A DNA stretch of 64,000 bases from Lysobacteraceae bacterium SCN 69-320 (lineage in GTDB: Bacteria > Pseudomonadota > Gammaproteobacteria > Xanthomonadales > Rhodanobacteraceae): NCBI GenBank assembly GCA_001725155.1, contig MEFP01000006.1:186001-250000 (forward strand), written 5' to 3'. Positions 29,164 to 37,023 of this stretch are shown here, piece after piece; position 1 is the stretch's first letter, and each line of letters opens with the position of its first letter. A program made the translations under genes and the position numbers. Below the pieces are notes generated by a model. That model did no database searches. It was given only the letters and a program-made list of their open reading frames with translations, and was not told the origin of the DNA.

Positions 29164-32100
29164 TTACAGGGTTGGCAGCAGGCACCAGCCGCGCAGGGTG
29201 CCGGTATCGGCGCCGGCCGAGTCGATCGCGCGCAGGGTCCAGGTGCCGTTGAGCGGCTGGCCGACGAACGGCGTGAACGGATTGTTCGGCTTGTAGCTCG
29301 CGCCGGTGGTGTAGGCCGGCGTGCCGCTGCCGCAGTTGCTCTCCAGGGTCAGGGTCGCGGCGTTGTCGACGACGACGTTGCCGTTGTTGCCGCTGCAGCC
29401 GGAACTGCCGGTATTGCTCGCGTTGCCCGGACGCTGCATCAGGGTGACCGAGCTCGTGCCGTTGGACAGGATCAACGTGAGATCACCCATGTAGGTATGG
29501 GTGATGTCGAACGACAGGCGCAGGCCGGTCAGGGTGCCGCCGGCGGCGATGACCTGTGCGTCGCTGACGCCGGTCGCGTTGTTGTCCGGAATCGCCACGT
29601 TCGGCGTGCGGCAGTAGTTCGCGACCGCTGCGGCCGTGGTGAAGCCGGCCACGGCCGACGCCGTGCCGGCGCCGCAGCCGTTGCTGCCGGTCACGCGCCA
29701 GTAGTAGGTCGTGTTGTTCGCCAGTGCCGTCGTCGGCGTGTAGCTCGTGCCGGCGACGACCTGGTCGATGACCGTGCTCGCAAAGCTCGCGCTGGTCGAC
29801 ACCTGCAGACGGTAGCTGCTGGCGCCGGCGATCGCGCTCCAGCTGAAGGCCGGCGTCGTGCTCTGGCCGGTCGCACCATCGGCCGGCGCGCTCAAGGTGC
29901 CTGCGGGCGGCGCGCCGGCGGTCACGTTCAAATTGACGCTGGCCGTATGCGACAGCGCCGGCGAGGTCGACGTGCCGGTGACGACGAGGCCGTAGCTGCC
30001 GCTGGCCACGCCCGTGGTGTTGGCAATGGCCAGCGCGCTCGTCGCTGCGGGCACCGCCGGTACGACGGATGCCGGCGTGAACGTGCCGGTCGCGCTGCCG
30101 GGCAGGCCGGTGACGGACAGGGCGACCGGGCTTGCGAAGCCATTGAGGCTTTCGGCGCCGACCGTATAGCTCGCGTTCGACCCGGCGCAGACGTCGACCG
30201 AGGCCGGGCCGGCCGACAGGGTGAAGTCCGGCGTACTGGCGACCGGCTGGAAGTTGCCGGTCGCGGCCAGCGCGTATTTCTGCGGGCCGCTCGGCACGTT
30301 GATGCCGCGCACGCGCACCTGGTAGGTACCGGCGGCCGGACTCGCGAAGCTGATGCGGTGCACGTTGTTGCGGTTGTCGTAGTTGCTCGTCGCCGTGCTC
30401 TGGGTCGGGTTCGCGTTGTTGACGTTGACGCCGGACGGCAGCTTCTGCGTCCAGACGTCGCCGTTGGGCGCGACGACCTCCAGGCGCAGCGCATTCACGA
30501 GCGCCGGATTCGCGCCGACCGCCGCGGCCGCATCGGTCCAGGCCAGGGTGATGTTCAACGGCGTGCCGGCCGTGACGGTCAGGCTGTGCGTGTCCTGGCC
30601 GCCCGTGGCCAGGCCCGTCGGCGCGTCATGGATGTACAGACGGCTGCTGTCGCCGTTGAAATACAGCGCATTGTCCAGATGGATGCGGCCCCAGCCCTGG
30701 GCCTGGCCCGGACTGGTGCCGGCACCGGTGCCGCTCATGCTGCTCGCGCCGGAGATCAGGATGGCCTTGACCAGCGCGCCCGACGGGTTGGCGATCGCGT
30801 TCGCGGCGACCTTCTGCCCGGTCGGATAGAAACCGCGCTGCAGGTATTCGCGCACGAGCGCGGCGAGACCGGCCGCGGTCGGCGTGGCCATCGACGTGCC
30901 GCTCATCGTCGCCGTGCCGCAGGCGTTGCGCCCGGCCGAGACGATGCTGCTGCCCTGGGCCGTGATGTCGGGCTTGGTGCGGCTGTCGTTGGTCGGGCCG
31001 CGCGAGGAGAAGCTGGCCATGTTGTTGCCGGCCGTGCCGCGGCCGGTCGCGCCGACCGTGATGACGTTCTTGGCGTTGCCCGGGCTGCCGACGTTGTAGC
31101 CGTTGGCGCAGGCCGTCGCGTCGTTGCCGGCGGCGAACAGCATGACGAGATCGTTGTTGTCGCGCGTGACGTTGTCGGCATCGCGCGCCTGCGCGTCGTA
31201 GGTCACCGTGCAGCCGGAGATGCACTGGCCCAGGCTGTTGGTGCAGCCGCCGCCCCAGGAATTGCTGTGCAGGCGCGCACCGTTGTTGTAGGCGGTCTGC
31301 GCGGCGTGGTACGGGTTGCCGCCCTGGGTGTTCAGATAGGCGAGGTTGCCGCCGGATTCCTGCATGACGATCTTGGCGCCCGGCGCGGTGCCGTCGAGAT
31401 CGGTGTTGCCGCCCGGCGTCGTGAAGTTCGTGCAGTCGACCGCGTTGGCCGGGTTCTGGCCGGCGATGGACCCGGCGACGTGCGTGCCGTGGCCGTGGTT
31501 GTCCTCCGGCGCGCTGCCGGCGAGGCCCGACCATTTGTAATAGGCGATGACCTTGCGCGCGGCGTTGTTCGGCGTTGCGATGGTCGGGCAGCTGGCACCC
31601 GAGGTGCAGACATTCACCGGCGGCGGCTGTGCCGCGTCGTTGAACGAGCAGTGCGCCATGTGGATGCCGGTGTCCAGCTCGCCGACGATCTGGCCGCAGC
31701 CGTAGATGCCGCGGTCGAACACCGGGCGCAGCGGCGAGGGCGAGTTGACGTTGCTCTGGTGCAGCCAGTCGGCCTGCGAGTTCATCAGATGCATGGGCCA
31801 GCGCAGGCCGACCGCGGCGACGCTCGGATCGGCCGCGAGCCGTTCCACCGCGGCGCGCAGGGTTGCGCGGTCGAAGCGCGCGAGCAGGCGCGTATCCGGA
31901 CCGGCTTCGATGACGCCGCTGTAGCTCAGTCCCGGCGCGGCGGCGATCGCGTTCTGCGCCGCGGCGCGGTCCTCGCTGCGATTCAGGCTGATGACGAGTT
32001 CAGTGATGCCGGCCTGCTCGACGATGCCGCCGTCGTGGAGTTCGTTGGCCAGATTCAGATCGACCTTGAACGCCGGCAGGAACGGCCCGCTCCAGAGCAG

Positions 32101-32472
32101 GCCCGGGATCGCGCGGAGGTCCGGAGCGACCGCGCCGCGCACGATGTAGGCGTAGTGCGGCGCATAGCCGAGGATCTGCAGGCCACGGGCCTCGACCGCG
32201 GCGCGGTGCTGCGCGGTGATGGGTCCGTCGAACTTGAGCAGGCGCAGCGGTGAGTCCTTGTACAGATCCACATCGCCAAGCGCTTCGAGCGTTGGATTGG
32301 CCAGGAACACCTTGCCCGAGCAGACGTCCTGCTCGGCGCTGGAAAAGCTGACGAGGCAGCGCTCGTCGTTGCGGCGGGTAGTGCCCGGGTCGCTGCCCGG
32401 CAGGCGCTCGTCGGCGGCGCCGGCGGTGCCGGACAGGGCGACGAGAATGGCGATGAACAACGAGGTACGCAT
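29164..32472 (-). CDS. secreted subtilisin-like serine protease with P domain
   Basis: An exported endopeptidase of 1102 aa. Signal peptide 1-20. An inhibitor-like propeptide runs to about 245. The peptidase S8 domain has Asp267 (GELDTGI), His328 (HGHGTHVAG), the oxyanion Asn450 (AAGN) and Ser527 (SGTSMATP), so the triad is complete. A C-terminal jelly-roll follows, then fibronectin/Ig-like repeats (about 750-930), and a proprotein convertase P domain ends the chain (FDITHTYMGDLTLIL, GTWTLRAIDSAGADTG). Probably type II secreted. Monocistronic, with its own terminator. Confidence 0.92.
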   Translation of the reverse strand: MRTSLFIAILVALSGTAGAADERLPGSDPGTTRRNDERCLVSFSSAEQDVCSGKVFLANPTLEALGDVDLYKDSPLRLLKFDGPITAQHRAAVEARGLQILGYAPHYAYIVRGAVAPDLRAIPGLLWSGPFLPAFKVDLNLANELHDGGIVEQAGITELVISLNRSEDRAAAQNAIAAAPGLSYSGVIEAGPDTRLLARFDRATLRAAVERLAADPSVAAVGLRWPMHLMNSQADWLHQSNVNSPSPLRPVFDRGIYGCGQIVGELDTGIHMAHCSFNDAAQPPPVNVCTSGASCPTIATPNNAARKVIAYYKWSGLAGSAPEDNHGHGTHVAGSIAGQNPANAVDCTNFTTPGGNTDLDGTAPGAKIVMQESGGNLAYLNTQGGNPYHAAQTAYNNGARLHSNSWGGGCTNSLGQCISGCTVTYDAQARDADNVTRDNNDLVMLFAAGNDATACANGYNVGSPGNAKNVITVGATGRGTAGNNMASFSSRGPTNDSRTKPDITAQGSSIVSAGRNACGTATMSGTSMATPTAAGLAALVREYLQRGFYPTGQKVAANAIANPSGALVKAILISGASSMSGTGAGTSPGQAQGWGRIHLDNALYFNGDSSRLYIHDAPTGLATGGQDTHSLTVTAGTPLNITLAWTDAAAAVGANPALVNALRLEVVAPNGDVWTQKLPSGVNVNNANPTQSTATSNYDNRNNVHRISFASPAAGTYQVRVRGINVPSGPQKYALAATGNFQPVASTPDFTLSAGPASVDVCAGSNASYTVGAESLNGFASPVALSVTGLPGSATGTFTPASVVPAVPAATSALAIANTTGVASGSYGLVVTGTSTSPALSHTASVNLNVTAGAPPAGTLSAPADGATGQSTTPAFSWSAIAGASSYRLQVSTSASFASTVIDQVVAGTSYTPTTALANNTTYYWRVTGSNGCGAGTASAVAGFTTAAAVANYCRTPNVAIPDNNATGVSDAQVIAAGGTLTGLRLSFDITHTYMGDLTLILSNGTSSVTLMQRPGNASNTGSSGCSGNNGNVVVDNAATLTLESNCGSGTPAYTTGASYKPNNPFTPFVGQPLNGTWTLRAIDSAGADTGTLRGWCLLPTL

Positions 32473-33363
32473 GGCGGAAGTTCCTTGAAGGCTACTGCTG
32501 CCCTGGCCGTGCCGGACCCCCGTGCGGCACGTTCAGCGGCGAGGAACCGGTGCCGGGAATCCGGACCGGAAACGAAGAGCGGTATGCCGACGGACGGGTT
32601 CGCTGCCGCCGGAATGCCGGCGCCCTGATGCGAACGGTCCCGCGCGACGCCTGCACACAGCGGGCGCAGCGATAAGGCGAGCGGGCGTACTCGGGGCGAG
32701 GCACCTCCAGGGTCATGGTGGGCGGCTTCCCCCATCGTCCGGCCGGGCCGGACGTCTACCGTCGCGCCTCCCCGCGCGGCCGGTCACAACACACTCGTGG
32801 TGGAGGGGCGTGGGAGCTCAGCGGCCGCGCGTTGCGCGGCCGCTGAGCGGGATTGAGAAACTGAAAAAAGCCGAAGCGCGGCGAACAAGGGATGGTTCGA
32901 TCCGCTTGCTGCGATTTCCGGCTTGCGACGACGAAGCCGCATGCCCGGCACTCCGTGCGGCGGCATCGGGGAATATGTCGGAAATATATTTGTGAGTATT
33001 TGGGGCGGCGTGGGCGTCGGTAGCGCCAGCGGCGGCAGAGCCTGCACGGCTGTCCCGGTCCGTCACGGCTGCCCCATCCCCGCCCATGCCCGCGGCGGCG
33101 TCAACCGGTCACCGCAACAGTTGCTTGCAGCCGGGGCAATTCAGGCGGGTTCGGCGGAGACGGCCGGATGTGCGTTCCTCGCGAGCGCGGTGCATCAGAC
33201 TCTCCCCGTCAACTCGCCCACCTTCCCGCCCAAGGGAGGACAGGGGGGATGGGGTGGCTTGCGCGGCCAGGAGGCTTCGCGAGGACCGGAAATGGCAGCG
33301 CCATCGCGGTCGAGCGCTCACCTTCTCCTGCGATTCCCGATTCTCCCTTCGCGCTTCCCGGCG
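32473..33363. other. non-coding gap with hairpin and repeat remnants
   Basis: 891 bp between the histidine kinase and the subtilase genes. I see no convincing gene. It contains a perfect 14-bp inverted repeat with a 3-nt loop at 32817-32847, an AT-rich spot at 32975-33000, and near 33222-33263 a degenerate copy of the CCCTCCCC...GGGGATGGGGTT motif that is well preserved at 41224-41563. Confidence 0.5.
32817..32847. repeat. perfect 14-bp inverted repeat
   Basis: CTCAGCGGCCGCGC, loop GTT, then GCGCGGCCGCTGAG. Neither strand has a T-tract after the stem, so it is not a standard terminator. It may be a REP-like element or an RNA stabiliser. Confidence 0.6.
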
Positions 33364-33376
33364 CTATCCCATTCCC
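33330..33376. repeat. GGGAATC-type intergenic element (copy 2)
   Basis: GATTCCCGATTCTCCC and CCCATTCCCGC form a degenerate copy of the elements at 7572-7670 and 35520-35604. It overlaps the last codons of the histidine kinase, whose final residues (AGMG) derive from it. Confidence 0.5.
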
Positions 33377-34770
33377 GCCGGCAGCGACTGCGCCGCCGCC
33401 GGCTCCGCCGCCCAGCACAGCAGCGAGACCTTCGCACCGCCGCCGTCGCATTCGGCGATCTCGAGGCGGAAGCTGTGCAGCTTGGCGATGGCCGTGACGA
33501 TGGCCAGGCCCAGACCCTGGCCGGCCTCGCTCTGCGCGCTGGCGCCGCGGTAGAAGCGCTGCACGACGGCGGCGCGATCGCAGGCGCGGATGCCGGGGCC
33601 GTTGTCGATGACGTCGATGCGCGGGCCTTCGCGTTCCAGCGAGGTGCGCAGACGCACGCGGCCCTGCGGCGGGGTGAACTTGATCGCGTTGTCGACGAGG
33701 TTGGAGACGGCCTCGAACACCAGGTGCGGATCGCCGCGCAGTGGCGGCAGCGGTTCGGTCGCCTCCAGCGCGAACGTGATGCGCTTGTCCTCGGCCAGTG
33801 GCGTGTAGATTTCCACGACGTGACGCAGGGTCGCGGCGAGGTCGAAGTCGTCGAAGCCGGCGCGGCGGTGCAGGTCTTCGAGTTCGGAGATGCGCAGCAG
33901 GGCGCGGAAGCGGTCGAGCAGGGCATCGGCGTCGGCGATGGTGGCTTCGATCAGCGCCGCACGCGGGTCATCGGGTGCGGTCTCGCGCTGCAGGCCGTGC
34001 AGCTGCGCGCGCAGCCGCGTCAGCGGCGTGCGCAGATCGTGGGCGATGTTGTCGCAGACGCCCTTGACCTCGCCCATCAGGCGTTCGATCTCGTCGAGCA
34101 TGCTGTTGACGATGCCGGCGAGCAGGTCCAGCTCGTCGCGCCGGGGCGACAGCGGCAGGCGCCGGCGCAGGTCGCCGCGCATGATCGGTTGCACTGCCGT
34201 TTCCATCTCGCGCAGGCGACGCAGCGGCCGGCGGCTCAACAACAGGGCGCCCAGCAGGCCCGGGATCACGACCAGCGGCAGGCTCCACAACATGGCGCGG
34301 TCGATGATGGCGCGCACCGTGTCGATGACGCTGGTGTCGCGCACGAACACCAGCAGTTCGCCGCTGGGCAGGTGCACGGCGATGCCGCGGGCGCGCACCG
34401 GATGATGGCCTTCCACGCGCTGCACGCCGTGTTCGAGCGGATGCACCTTGCCGTCCAGCGGCAACCCGGCGGGAATCTGCGCGAGATTGCCCAGCAGCAG
34501 CTTGCCCTGGGCGTCGAAAAGGCCGTGCGAGATCACGTCGCGCAGGTCCAGCGATTCGGTCACCGCCAGCGCCTCGGGCAGGCGCGCCCGGTCGATCTTC
34601 TGGAAGTATTCCGAGATGTGGTCGATCTTCAGGTCGACGACGTTGGACAGATAGCGCTGCGTGTCCCACTGGATCACGCCGATCAGCGCGATGCACCACA
34701 GCGCGAACAGGCCGCCGTAGACCAGCAGCAGGCGCGAAGTGCCGCTGCGCCAGAGATCAATGGGCTTCAA
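33364..34770 (-). CDS. membrane sensor histidine kinase (EnvZ/PhoQ class)
   Basis: A 468-aa inner-membrane kinase. TM1 at 12-34, a periplasmic sensor of about 120 residues, TM2 near 160-180, a HAMP linker, HisKA with His244 (NIAHDLRTPLTRLRAQ), and an HATPase domain (SNLVDNAIKF, DNGPGI, GQGLGLAIV). The signal is unknown. It overlaps the upstream response regulator gene by 14 bp, so they are one operon. Its last codons fall in a dispersed repeat. Confidence 0.9.
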   Translation of the reverse strand: MKPIDLWRSGTSRLLLVYGGLFALWCIALIGVIQWDTQRYLSNVVDLKIDHISEYFQKIDRARLPEALAVTESLDLRDVISHGLFDAQGKLLLGNLAQIPAGLPLDGKVHPLEHGVQRVEGHHPVRARGIAVHLPSGELLVFVRDTSVIDTVRAIIDRAMLWSLPLVVIPGLLGALLLSRRPLRRLREMETAVQPIMRGDLRRRLPLSPRRDELDLLAGIVNSMLDEIERLMGEVKGVCDNIAHDLRTPLTRLRAQLHGLQRETAPDDPRAALIEATIADADALLDRFRALLRISELEDLHRRAGFDDFDLAATLRHVVEIYTPLAEDKRITFALEATEPLPPLRGDPHLVFEAVSNLVDNAIKFTPPQGRVRLRTSLEREGPRIDVIDNGPGIRACDRAAVVQRFYRGASAQSEAGQGLGLAIVTAIAKLHSFRLEIAECDGGGAKVSLLCWAAEPAAAQSLPAGMG

Positions 34771-35434
34771 GCAGGTATCCCGAGCCGCGCACCGTGCGGA
34801 TCAGCGCGATGCTGCCGGGTGTGTCGATCTTGCGGCGCAGGCGGCCGATGTGGACTTCGATGACGTTGGTGCCGGGGTCGAAGTGATAGCCCCAGACCGC
34901 TTCGAAGATCATCGTGCGGGTCAGGATCTGGCCTGACTGGCGCACGAGGAATTCGAGCAGGCGGAATTCGGTGGGCAGCAGCTCGAGCTCCACACCGCCG
35001 CGGCGCGCGACGCGCGCGATCAGGTCCAGCTCCAGATCGGCCACGCGCAGCGCGGTCTCGCGCGGGCCGCCGCCATGGCGGCGCAGCAGCACTTCGACGC
35101 GCGCGGCCATCTCGTCGGGGCTGAACGGCTTGGTCAGATAGTCGTCGCCGCCGGCGCGCAGGCCGCGTACGCGTTCGTCCACGTCCGACAGTGCGCTGAT
35201 CATCAGCACCGGGGTCTGCACGCCGCCTTCGCGCAGGCGCGTGACGACGCTCAGCCCGTCGAGCTCCGGCAGCATGCGATCGAGAGTGATGACGTCGTAG
35301 TCGCCGTCGCGCGCGCGCTCGTAGCCGTCGCGACCGTTGGCGGTCCAGTCCACGGCGAGCCCGCGCCGCGTCAGTTCGGCAACGATTTCGCCGGCGGTCA
35401 CGGTGTCGTCTTCGATGGTCAGGGCACGAGGCAT
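34757..35434 (-). CDS. OmpR-family response regulator
   Basis: A 225-aa DNA-binding regulator. Receiver with acidic pair at D9/D10, phospho-acceptor D52 (ITLDRMLP) and Lys102 (YLTKPF), then an OmpR winged helix (LLPTEFRLLEFLVRQ, VIEVHIGRLRRKID, RTVRGSGYLLE). ATG at 35434 is preferred over one 12 codons upstream because it starts right at the receiver strand. Partner of the overlapping kinase gene. Regulon unknown. Confidence 0.92.
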   Translation of the reverse strand: MPRALTIEDDTVTAGEIVAELTRRGLAVDWTANGRDGYERARDGDYDVITLDRMLPELDGLSVVTRLREGGVQTPVLMISALSDVDERVRGLRAGGDDYLTKPFSPDEMAARVEVLLRRHGGGPRETALRVADLELDLIARVARRGGVELELLPTEFRLLEFLVRQSGQILTRTMIFEAVWGYHFDPGTNVIEVHIGRLRRKIDTPGSIALIRTVRGSGYLLEAH

Positions 35435-35519
35435 GCGGTCGGGAGGCGGGGAGGACGCGCTATGGTCCACGGGGCGGCGGCGGGGTGCAAATTAAGCCCG
35501 GTTTAGGCGGGGGGAAGAG

Positions 35520-35625
35520 CCGGGAATGGGGAATCGGGAATCGTAGGAGCAGGGGCGACAGAAACCTTCAGCTTCCAATTCCGATTCCCCATTCCCCATT
35601 CCCGCGGCGACGGCAACGTCGCCGC
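35520..35625. repeat. GGGAATC-type inverted repeat (copy 3) plus stem-loop
   Basis: Arms at 35520-35542 and 35582-35604 match in 22 of 23 positions as inverted repeats around a 40-bp centre. They are followed by a perfect 9-bp stem GCGGCGACG/CGTCGCCGC with a GCAA tetraloop at 35604-35625, immediately after the kdgK stop. Best-preserved copy of the element family in this window. Confidence 0.7.
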
Positions 35626-36641
35626 TACCGCCGCACATCGAACCCCGCCTCGCCGAGCAGGGCTTCCACGCGCCCGGTGGCCAGGCACAGGAAATCGCCG
35701 GGTACGGAGTGCTTGAGACAGGCAGCAGCGAGGCCGAAGCGCAGGCTGTAGTCCTCGTCGCGGCCGGTGAGCAGGCCGTGCAGCACGCCGGCGGCGAAGG
35801 CGTCGCCGCCGCCGATGCGGTCGACGATGCCGTCCAGGCGCTGGGCCGGCAGTTGCCAGGCGCCGTCGCGCGTGAAGACGTGCGCGGCGAGGTCGTGACA
35901 GTCCACGCTGTGCTGCACGCGTCGCGTCGCGGCGATGCGACGCAACTGCGGAAACGCGCGGAAGGCCGCGGCGGCGGCGACAGGTTCGATCTCGGCGGCC
36001 GGCGCACCGCTGAAATCGCGCTGCAGCACCACGCCGATATCGCGATGATCGGCGAATACCGTGTCGGCCACGGCGAAGAGCTCGCTGAGGATCTGCGCCG
36101 GATCGCCGTCCCAGGCCTGCCACAGCTTGAGACGGAAATTGCCGTCGAAGACCACGTGCAGGCCGGCTGCGCGTGCGGCGCGTGCGGCGGCGATGGCCGC
36201 GTCGGCGCCGGCACGACCCAGCGCCGGCGTCACGCCGGACAGGTGCAGGAACTGCGCGCCGGCCAGCAGGGCCGGCCAGTCGTAGGTGTCGGCGGCGGCG
36301 CGCGCGAAGGCGGAATCGGCGCGGTCGTAAAGCACTTCGCTGGGCCGCTGCAACGCGCCGGTTTCGAGGAAGTACAGCCCCATGCGGCCCGGCGCGAAGC
36401 GCAGCCGCGCCGTGTCGACGCCGTGCCGGCGCAGCTCCGCGGCCGCGTTCCGGCCCAGGGCGTTGTCGGCGACCGTGCCGATGACGCCGGTCTTGTGGCC
36501 GAAGCCGGCCAGCGCGATCGCGACGTTGGCTTCGGCGCCGCCGACGTGGACCTGCAGTTGCGGCGACTGCAGCAGCAGTTCGCGGCCCGGGCTGGCAAGG
36601 CGCAGCAGCAGCTCGCCGAAACAGAGAATGCGCGTCGTCAT
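35625..36641 (-). CDS. kdgK: 2-dehydro-3-deoxygluconate kinase
   Basis: PfkB-family kinase, 338 aa, phosphorylating 2-keto-3-deoxygluconate to KDPG, the entry to the Entner-Doudoroff aldolase step. The N-terminal FGELLLRLASPG and HVGGAEANVAIALAGFG sugar-binding block, and the C-terminal PfkB signature GGGDAFAAG with the catalytic Asp, are present. ATG at 36641. It is divergent from the pectin TonB receptor and fits the kduI/kduD pathway in this locus. No operator of the pectin type was seen close to its start. Confidence 0.88.
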   Translation of the reverse strand: MTTRILCFGELLLRLASPGRELLLQSPQLQVHVGGAEANVAIALAGFGHKTGVIGTVADNALGRNAAAELRRHGVDTARLRFAPGRMGLYFLETGALQRPSEVLYDRADSAFARAAADTYDWPALLAGAQFLHLSGVTPALGRAGADAAIAAARAARAAGLHVVFDGNFRLKLWQAWDGDPAQILSELFAVADTVFADHRDIGVVLQRDFSGAPAAEIEPVAAAAAFRAFPQLRRIAATRRVQHSVDCHDLAAHVFTRDGAWQLPAQRLDGIVDRIGGGDAFAAGVLHGLLTGRDEDYSLRFGLAAACLKHSVPGDFLCLATGRVEALLGEAGFDVRR

Positions 36642-36910
36642 GCCCGATCCTTGGCCGCCGGATGGCCCGTCCGCAAGAGGTTGGCCTTGACGGTGCGACG
36701 GAGCAGAACCAGGCCATGCTGCAGCGCATTGTCCCGCTCGCGGGGGGCGACAAGGCTTGAGGTCGATTTCAGTTGCAGCGAACAACTCGTTGAAAATAAT
36801 GAATTCACGATAAGCGCTCCTGCGGTCTGTGGTGGCGGTCGCGACGTCGTTGTCACGGGCTGAGTACGTGTCATGGCTCGTCTTGTTGCTGCGTCGCGGT
36901 GTTTGCTAGG

Positions 36911-36935
36911 CTTCATGTCCACCGGTGTCATGAAG
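36911..36935. promoter_or_regulatory. putative pectin-regulon operator 1
   Basis: CTTCATG and CATGAAG flank a centre containing ACCGGTGTCAT, the half site also found at 36956-36966. It lies upstream of the TonB receptor. Likely a LacI-type site. Confidence 0.45.
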
Positions 36936-36949
36936 AACAAATAGCCGAA

Positions 36950-36967
36950 ATTGATACCGGTGTCATC
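36950..36967. promoter_or_regulatory. putative pectin-regulon operator 2
   Basis: TTGATACCGGTGTCAT, a near-palindrome centred on ACCGGT (36956-36961), 57 bp before the TonB receptor start. It matches the sites at 43314-43330 and 51347-51363. Confidence 0.55.
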
Positions 36968-37023
36968 TTGCATGATCCGCACGCCGGTCGTGCGCACAGG
37001 CCTGCTTACAGGAGGGAGTAGAC

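Noticed and set aside
29014-32253. A 1079-aa frame antisense to the subtilase
   Set aside because: Shadow; the protease has its complete triad and a terminator on the other strand.
32784-33047. An 87-aa reverse frame in the subtilase-kinase gap
   Set aside because: It runs across the perfect hairpin and has no start signal or recognised domain; more likely repeat-derived.
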